A DNA stretch of 9,630 nt from an uncultured Paracoccus sp. Its GTDB lineage: Bacteria; Pseudomonadota; Alphaproteobacteria; Rhodobacterales; Rhodobacteraceae. Positions within the stretch are counted from its first letter, which is position 1. Each line of letters starts with the position of its first letter. The notes under the pieces are model-generated. The model was given only the letters and a program-made list of their open reading frames with translations. It made no database searches and was not told where the DNA came from. The stretch lies in assembly GCF_946221145.1 (NCBI RefSeq), contig NZ_CAMIOH010000115.1, positions 1 to 9,630 on the forward strand. Direction: 5' to 3'. Shown piece by piece: positions 6,230 through 9,630 of this stretch. Position numbers and translations under genes: made by a program.

Positions 6230-8346
6230 GCTGCATCCTTTCCGGTATTCGGTTCGGCCAGCGTCCCGCCTTCGGCGGCAAGCCGCGCCAGCAACGGGGA
6301 AAGCTGCCAGAAAAAGGGATCTTCCTTGGCGAACCGCGCAATATCGGCGACGATCCGGTCCAGCCCGGTCGTTTCGGCCCAATGCATCGGCCCGCCCTTG
6401 TGCCGCGGAAAGCCATAGCCATGCAGCAGCACGACATCGATGTCCGAGGCGCGGGCCGCGATGCCCTCGTCCAGGATCGTCGCACCTTCGTTCACCATGG
6501 CCGCCATATAGCGGGCCTGGATCTCCTCGGTCGAAAACGGGCGGGGGGTGATGCCCATGTCGCTGCGGATGTCGGCCAGCATCCCGTCCATTTCCGGGTC
6601 GGGGCGGCCCTGCGGGCTGGCATCATCATAGATGTAATAGCCGCGCCCCGTCTTGCGTCCCAACCGACCGGATTCCACCAGCCGATCTGCAAAGACCGGC
6701 ACGCGTTCGCGCGGATCGCGCGTCGGCGCCTTGCGCTGCCGGGTGGCATAGCCGATGTCAAGCCCTGCGAGGTCGCCCACCCGATAGGGGCCCATCGGAA
6801 AGCCCAGGGCAACGACCGCCTGATCGACCTGATAGGGCGAGGCGCCGTCCAGCACCAGGTGATCGGCGGCGGTGCGATAGGCCAGCAGCATCCGGTTGCC
6901 GATGAAGCCGTCGCAGACCCCGGACCTTACGCCGATCTTGCCCATCCTTTTCGCCAGGGCGAAGGCCGTCGCGGTCACATCAGGGCTGGTCTTGTCGGCC
7001 ACCACGATCTCCAGCAGCCGCATGATATTTGCCGGAGAAAAGAAATGCAGGCCGATCACGTCCTGCGGCCGGGCCGTGGCGTCGGCGATCAGATTCACGT
7101 CCAGATACGACGTATTCGTCGCCAGCACGGCACCAGGGCGGCAGACACGGTCCAGCGTGCGGAACACCTCCTGCTTGACTTCCAGGCTTTCGAACACGGC
7201 CTCGATCACCAGATCGACCTCGGCCAGGGCGTCATAGGACGACACGGCGCGGAACGAATGCGACTGCATCAGGGCCACCGCGCCGGCATCAAGCTTGCCG
7301 CGCTTCACGGCAGCGTCCAGCATCTTGCCGATGCCGGCGGCGGCCTTGCCGGCAGACGCATCGTCGCGTTCGACCAGTGTCACGTCCAGCCCTGCGGTCA
7401 GCGCCGACACGGCAATGCCCTGACCCATCGTGCCGCCGCCCACGATGCCGACGCGTTTGACGGGCCGGGGAACTTCGCCCGTCAGGTCATCCTGCTGCGA
7501 TGCCCGGCGTTCCGCAAAGAATGCGTGGATCAACGCGGCGCGTTCAGGGGTCTGCATCAAATCCAGAAATGCCTGGCGTTCCCGCTCCATGCCCTTTGCG
7601 AAGGGAAGGGCCAGACCATCCACGATGGTGTCCAATGCGCGCAGTGGCGCCACCTGGCCGCGCGCGGATTTCGTGACCTTGGCACGCCAGGCCTGAACCG
7701 CGTCGGGATCGACGGCGGGTGCCGGCATCTCGGACAGGCGGCGGCGGGCAAATCCTTCGGCCAGCAGACGGCGCGCCTCGGTCTCGCCCGCCATGCGGGG
7801 ATCGGTTCCTTCGGCCAGTGCATCGGTCAAGCCCAGGTCAAGCGCCTCTGGCGCGCCGATCTGGCGGCCCGAGGTGATCAGGTCGATTGCCGCATCGATC
7901 CCTATGGCGCGCGGCAGGCGCTGCGTCCCCCCCGCCCCGGGCAAAAGGCCCAATGTCACTTCGGGCAGGCCCATCCGCGTGCCGGAAAGCGCGACCCGGT
8001 AATGCGCGCCCAAGGCGACCTCCAGGCCGCCGCCCAGGACGGTGCCGTGCAGCGCGGCGACGATCGGCTTTTCCGACGCCTCGATCATGGCGACGACATC
8101 CGGCAGGACCGGCGCCACGGGCGGCTTTCCGAATTCCGCGATGTCCGCGCCCGCGATGAAGGTCCGCCCCGCGCAGGACAGCACGGCGATGCGCGCATCA
8201 CCATCCTGGGCAAAGTGTTCGACCGCCTGGGCCAGCCCCTGGCGTACCGCCGCAGACAGGGCGTTGACGGGCGGATTGTCGATGTCGATGAAGGCGATCT
8301 GGCCTTCCCGGAGATAGCGGACGGGGGATCGGTCGGTCATGGTCAT
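6226..8346 (-). CDS. pimF: Fused enoyl-CoA hydratase/3-hydroxyacyl-CoA dehydrogenase (FadB/FadJ/PimF-like)
   Basis: This 706-residue bifunctional enzyme should hydrate trans-2-enoyl-CoA and then oxidise the 3-hydroxyacyl-CoA with NAD+. The N-terminal crotonase domain (about 8-190) has IAGADI (64-69), HGTVLGGGLEVAL (100-112) and LPEVTLGLLPGAGGTQRL (127-144). E109 and E129 fall on the two hydratase glutamates, so it looks active. A linker leads to the Rossmann domain with GGGTMGQGI (303-311), NTS (411-413), the catalytic H434 in LHFFSPAN, E446, and N484 in FIGNRM. Two C-terminal 3-hydroxyacyl-CoA dehydrogenase domains follow (about 475-570 and 605-690). Size and order match single-chain peroxisomal-type MFE1 and PimF. 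The start ATG overlaps the regulator's stop as ATGA; a second in-frame ATG two codons later (8340) is possible. No strong ribosome binding site is seen, so coupling to the regulator gene is likely. Confidence 0.93.
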   Translation of the reverse strand: MTMTDRSPVRYLREGQIAFIDIDNPPVNALSAAVRQGLAQAVEHFAQDGDARIAVLSCAGRTFIAGADIAEFGKPPVAPVLPDVVAMIEASEKPIVAALHGTVLGGGLEVALGAHYRVALSGTRMGLPEVTLGLLPGAGGTQRLPRAIGIDAAIDLITSGRQIGAPEALDLGLTDALAEGTDPRMAGETEARRLLAEGFARRRLSEMPAPAVDPDAVQAWRAKVTKSARGQVAPLRALDTIVDGLALPFAKGMERERQAFLDLMQTPERAALIHAFFAERRASQQDDLTGEVPRPVKRVGIVGGGTMGQGIAVSALTAGLDVTLVERDDASAGKAAAGIGKMLDAAVKRGKLDAGAVALMQSHSFRAVSSYDALAEVDLVIEAVFESLEVKQEVFRTLDRVCRPGAVLATNTSYLDVNLIADATARPQDVIGLHFFSPANIMRLLEIVVADKTSPDVTATAFALAKRMGKIGVRSGVCDGFIGNRMLLAYRTAADHLVLDGASPYQVDQAVVALGFPMGPYRVGDLAGLDIGYATRQRKAPTRDPRERVPVFADRLVESGRLGRKTGRGYYIYDDASPQGRPDPEMDGMLADIRSDMGITPRPFSTEEIQARYMAAMVNEGATILDEGIAARASDIDVVLLHGYGFPRHKGGPMHWAETTGLDRIVADIARFAKEDPFFWQLSPLLARLAAEGGTLAEPNTGKDAA

Positions 8347-9143
8347 GTCTCGCTTCGGGTAAGGTGGGGGGGCTGGCCGGTCAGCCGCTCCAGACTGCGG
8401 ACGGCATCGGCCAGTTTGGGGCCGATCTCGGACTGCATGCGTTCCGCCGTGGCCTCGGACGGCAGGGCGCCGCAGGTGAAGACCACCGGCTCGGCCAGGT
8501 TGCTGGTGCGAAAGGGCACCGACACGGCGTTGTAGGCGGCCGAGATGCCGCTGCCCGCCGGGGTAAAGACGAAACCGTTCCGGGCCATCTCGGCGCAGGA
8601 CTGGGACCGCGTTGCCAGAAGATCGTCCAGGTTCTGCTTGTTGGCCACCTGTTCGACCGCGATCCGGTCGATCTCCTCGGTCGTGGCGGCGGCGATGAAG
8701 GCCCGCGCCGACGAGAAGGGCTGCAACGGAATTCGCTGCCCCACCTCGAGCCAGATCGACGCGATATAGCGCGGCCGCCAGGTGCGGATCAGCACCAGCT
8801 TGTCGCCGTCGCGCACCGCCAGGACCACGAGGGTTCCTGTTTCCTCGGCCAGGCGCTGCATCAGGTCATGCGCCGGGGTCAGGAACGACAGCGACGCCCC
8901 GGCGACATGACCGACCGCCACCAGCGTCGGACCAGGGCGGAACCTGTCGTCGCGGGGCGACTGGATCAGATAGCCCAGATGCCCCAGCGTGAAGGTCAGC
9001 CGCGAGACGGTGGATTTCGGCAGGCCGGTCCGCTGCGCGATTTCGGCGTTGCTCAGGCCGTCATCGCCGACGCGGAAGGCGCGCAGCACCGACAGGCCCC
9101 TGGCCAGGGTCGTCGCGAAGCGGGGATCGTGCAGGTCGGTCAT
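8343..9143 (-). CDS. IclR-family transcriptional regulator
   Basis: This 266-residue protein has the two-domain IclR layout. The N-terminal winged helix-turn-helix is at about 12-75, with LARGLSVLRAF (13-23), LSNAEIAQRTGLPKSTVSRL (30-49) as the helix-turn-helix and DDRFRPGPTL as the wing. The effector-binding domain is at about 85-255, including IPLQPFSSARAFIAA (138-152) and SGISAAYNAVSVP (198-210). IclR proteins bind DNA as dimers or tetramers and respond to small carboxylic or aromatic acids, so it probably controls this operon in response to the substrate or a CoA intermediate. The gene lies inside the same-strand cluster, 7 bases after the transporter gene, and overlaps the next gene by ATGA, so it is probably co-transcribed with its targets. 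Its operator is not in the window, because no suitable intergenic region is present. Its start lacks a clear Shine-Dalgarno sequence. Confidence 0.92.
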   Translation of the reverse strand: MTDLHDPRFATTLARGLSVLRAFRVGDDGLSNAEIAQRTGLPKSTVSRLTFTLGHLGYLIQSPRDDRFRPGPTLVAVGHVAGASLSFLTPAHDLMQRLAEETGTLVVLAVRDGDKLVLIRTWRPRYIASIWLEVGQRIPLQPFSSARAFIAAATTEEIDRIAVEQVANKQNLDDLLATRSQSCAEMARNGFVFTPAGSGISAAYNAVSVPFRTSNLAEPVVFTCGALPSEATAERMQSEIGPKLADAVRSLERLTGQPPHLTRSET

Positions 9144-9150
9144 TTTGGAC

Positions 9151-9630
9151 TCATAAGCCGTTGGGGATCAGCGTGGATATTGCCGGGACCAGGACCAGAA
9201 TGGCCAGCACGACGATGTCCATCGCCAGGAACCGCATCACGCCCGCAAAGATCGTGTCCACCTTGATGCTGCGGTCGGTCACATTGCCGATGACGAAGAC
9301 ATTCAGTCCCACGGGCGGGGTGATCAGCCCGATCTCCAGCAGCTTGACGACGATGACGCCGAACCAGATCAGGTCCATGCCCAGGTTGTCCACCATCGGG
9401 ATGACGAAGGGCAGCGTCAGGACGATGATGCCGACCGGGTCCAGGAACATCCCCAGAAACAGATACAGCACGCAGATCGCCACCATCAGCATCAGGGGCG
9501 ACAGGCCCGCATCGGCCACCCATTGCGACACCATGCCCGCGGCCCCGGTCAGCGCCACGAAGGATACGAAGATCTTGGCGCAGGCCGCGATCAGGAAGAT
9601 GGCCGAGGTCTGGACCAGGCTTTCGCGGAT
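9151..9630 (-). CDS. dctM: TRAP transporter large permease (DctM family), C-terminal fragment
   Basis: The last 159 residues of the protein are visible; the frame is open to the right edge, so the start lies outside the window. DctM is the large inner-membrane subunit of sodium-dependent tripartite TRAP transporters, which import organic acids using a periplasmic binding protein. The fragment is strongly hydrophobic, with several membrane segments (roughly 10-30, 44-80, 87-118 and 126-155 of the fragment). It has the family signatures LGMFLDPVGIIVLTLPFVIP (59-78) and KLLEIGLITPPVGLNVFV (96-113). It ends 7 bases before the regulator's start, so it is probably part of the same transcription unit and imports the acid that the operon degrades. 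This link is inferred from position. The small permease and binding protein genes would be expected further upstream, beyond base 9630. The final leucine codon is TTA, rare in such GC-rich DNA. Confidence 0.92.
   Translation of the reverse strand: MRESLVQTSAIFLIAACAKIFVSFVALTGAAGMVSQWVADAGLSPLMLMVAICVLYLFLGMFLDPVGIIVLTLPFVIPMVDNLGMDLIWFGVIVVKLLEIGLITPPVGLNVFVIGNVTDRSIKVDTIFAGVMRFLAMDIVVLAILVLVPAISTLIPNGL

Noticed and set aside
6230..6382. N-terminal extension of the thiolase
   Set aside because: The frame is open upstream but lies within the end of the fused gene. The conserved thiolase N-terminus begins exactly at the ATGA overlap, with AAGGA 6 bases upstream.
5084..6418. Open frame on the plus strand (444 codons)
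   Set aside because: It is antisense to the thiolase; no motif, and composition is that of a shadow frame.
6382..8535. Long open frame on the plus strand (717 codons)
   Set aside because: It is antisense to the fused hydratase/dehydrogenase gene, whose domains and catalytic residues are intact. The plus-strand product has low-complexity composition and no motifs.
8364..9266. Open frame on the plus strand (300 codons)
   Set aside because: It is antisense to the IclR regulator and the permease end, with the same shadow composition and no domain.

Overview
The window is a GC-rich, gene-dense stretch of a bacterial chromosome or large replicon. All ten recognisable genes lie on the minus strand, so transcription reads from base 9630 towards base 1. 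The gene types suggest an alphaproteobacterium, probably of the Rhodobacteraceae (Paracoccus-like). That assignment is an inference from protein style and composition, not from a marker gene. No RNA genes, mobile elements, CRISPR arrays or long repeats were seen. No gap between genes exceeds 12 bases, so no internal promoter or terminator is evident.

In transcription order the layout is: the C-terminal part of a TRAP transporter large permease (9151-9630, cut by the window edge); an IclR-family regulator (8343-9143); a fused enoyl-CoA hydratase/3-hydroxyacyl-CoA dehydrogenase (6226-8346); a thiolase (5054-6229); a large acyl-CoA dehydrogenase subunit (3846-5042); a small acyl-CoA dehydrogenase-like subunit (2835-3833); a PaaI-type hotdog thioesterase (2401-2838); a second crotonase-fold protein (1565-2404); an AMP-forming acyl-CoA ligase (42-1568); and the first 16 codons of a probable ETF-ubiquinone oxidoreductase (1-49, cut by the window edge).

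Together these encode a full beta-oxidation spiral: uptake (TRAP), CoA activation (ligase), dehydrogenation (two-subunit acyl-CoA dehydrogenase), hydration and second oxidation (fused FadB-like protein), and thiolysis (thiolase). Accessory steps are double-bond isomerisation or ring chemistry (lone crotonase), CoA release (thioesterase), and electron delivery to quinone (ETF-QO). The gene set closely resembles the pimFABCDE operon of Rhodopseudomonas palustris, which degrades pimelate and other dicarboxylic acids. The best guess is therefore a dicarboxylate or related carboxylic acid catabolic operon, but the substrate cannot be read from the sequence.

All junctions are tight: five 4-base ATGA stop/start overlaps, one 8-base overlap, and three gaps of 7 to 12 bases. 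All nine visible stop codons are TGA. The most notable points are the apparent division of labour between the two acyl-CoA dehydrogenase subunits, the lone crotonase that has lost both hydratase glutamates, and the regulator embedded in the operon by stop/start overlap. This looks like a variant of a known pathway rather than a new kind of system.
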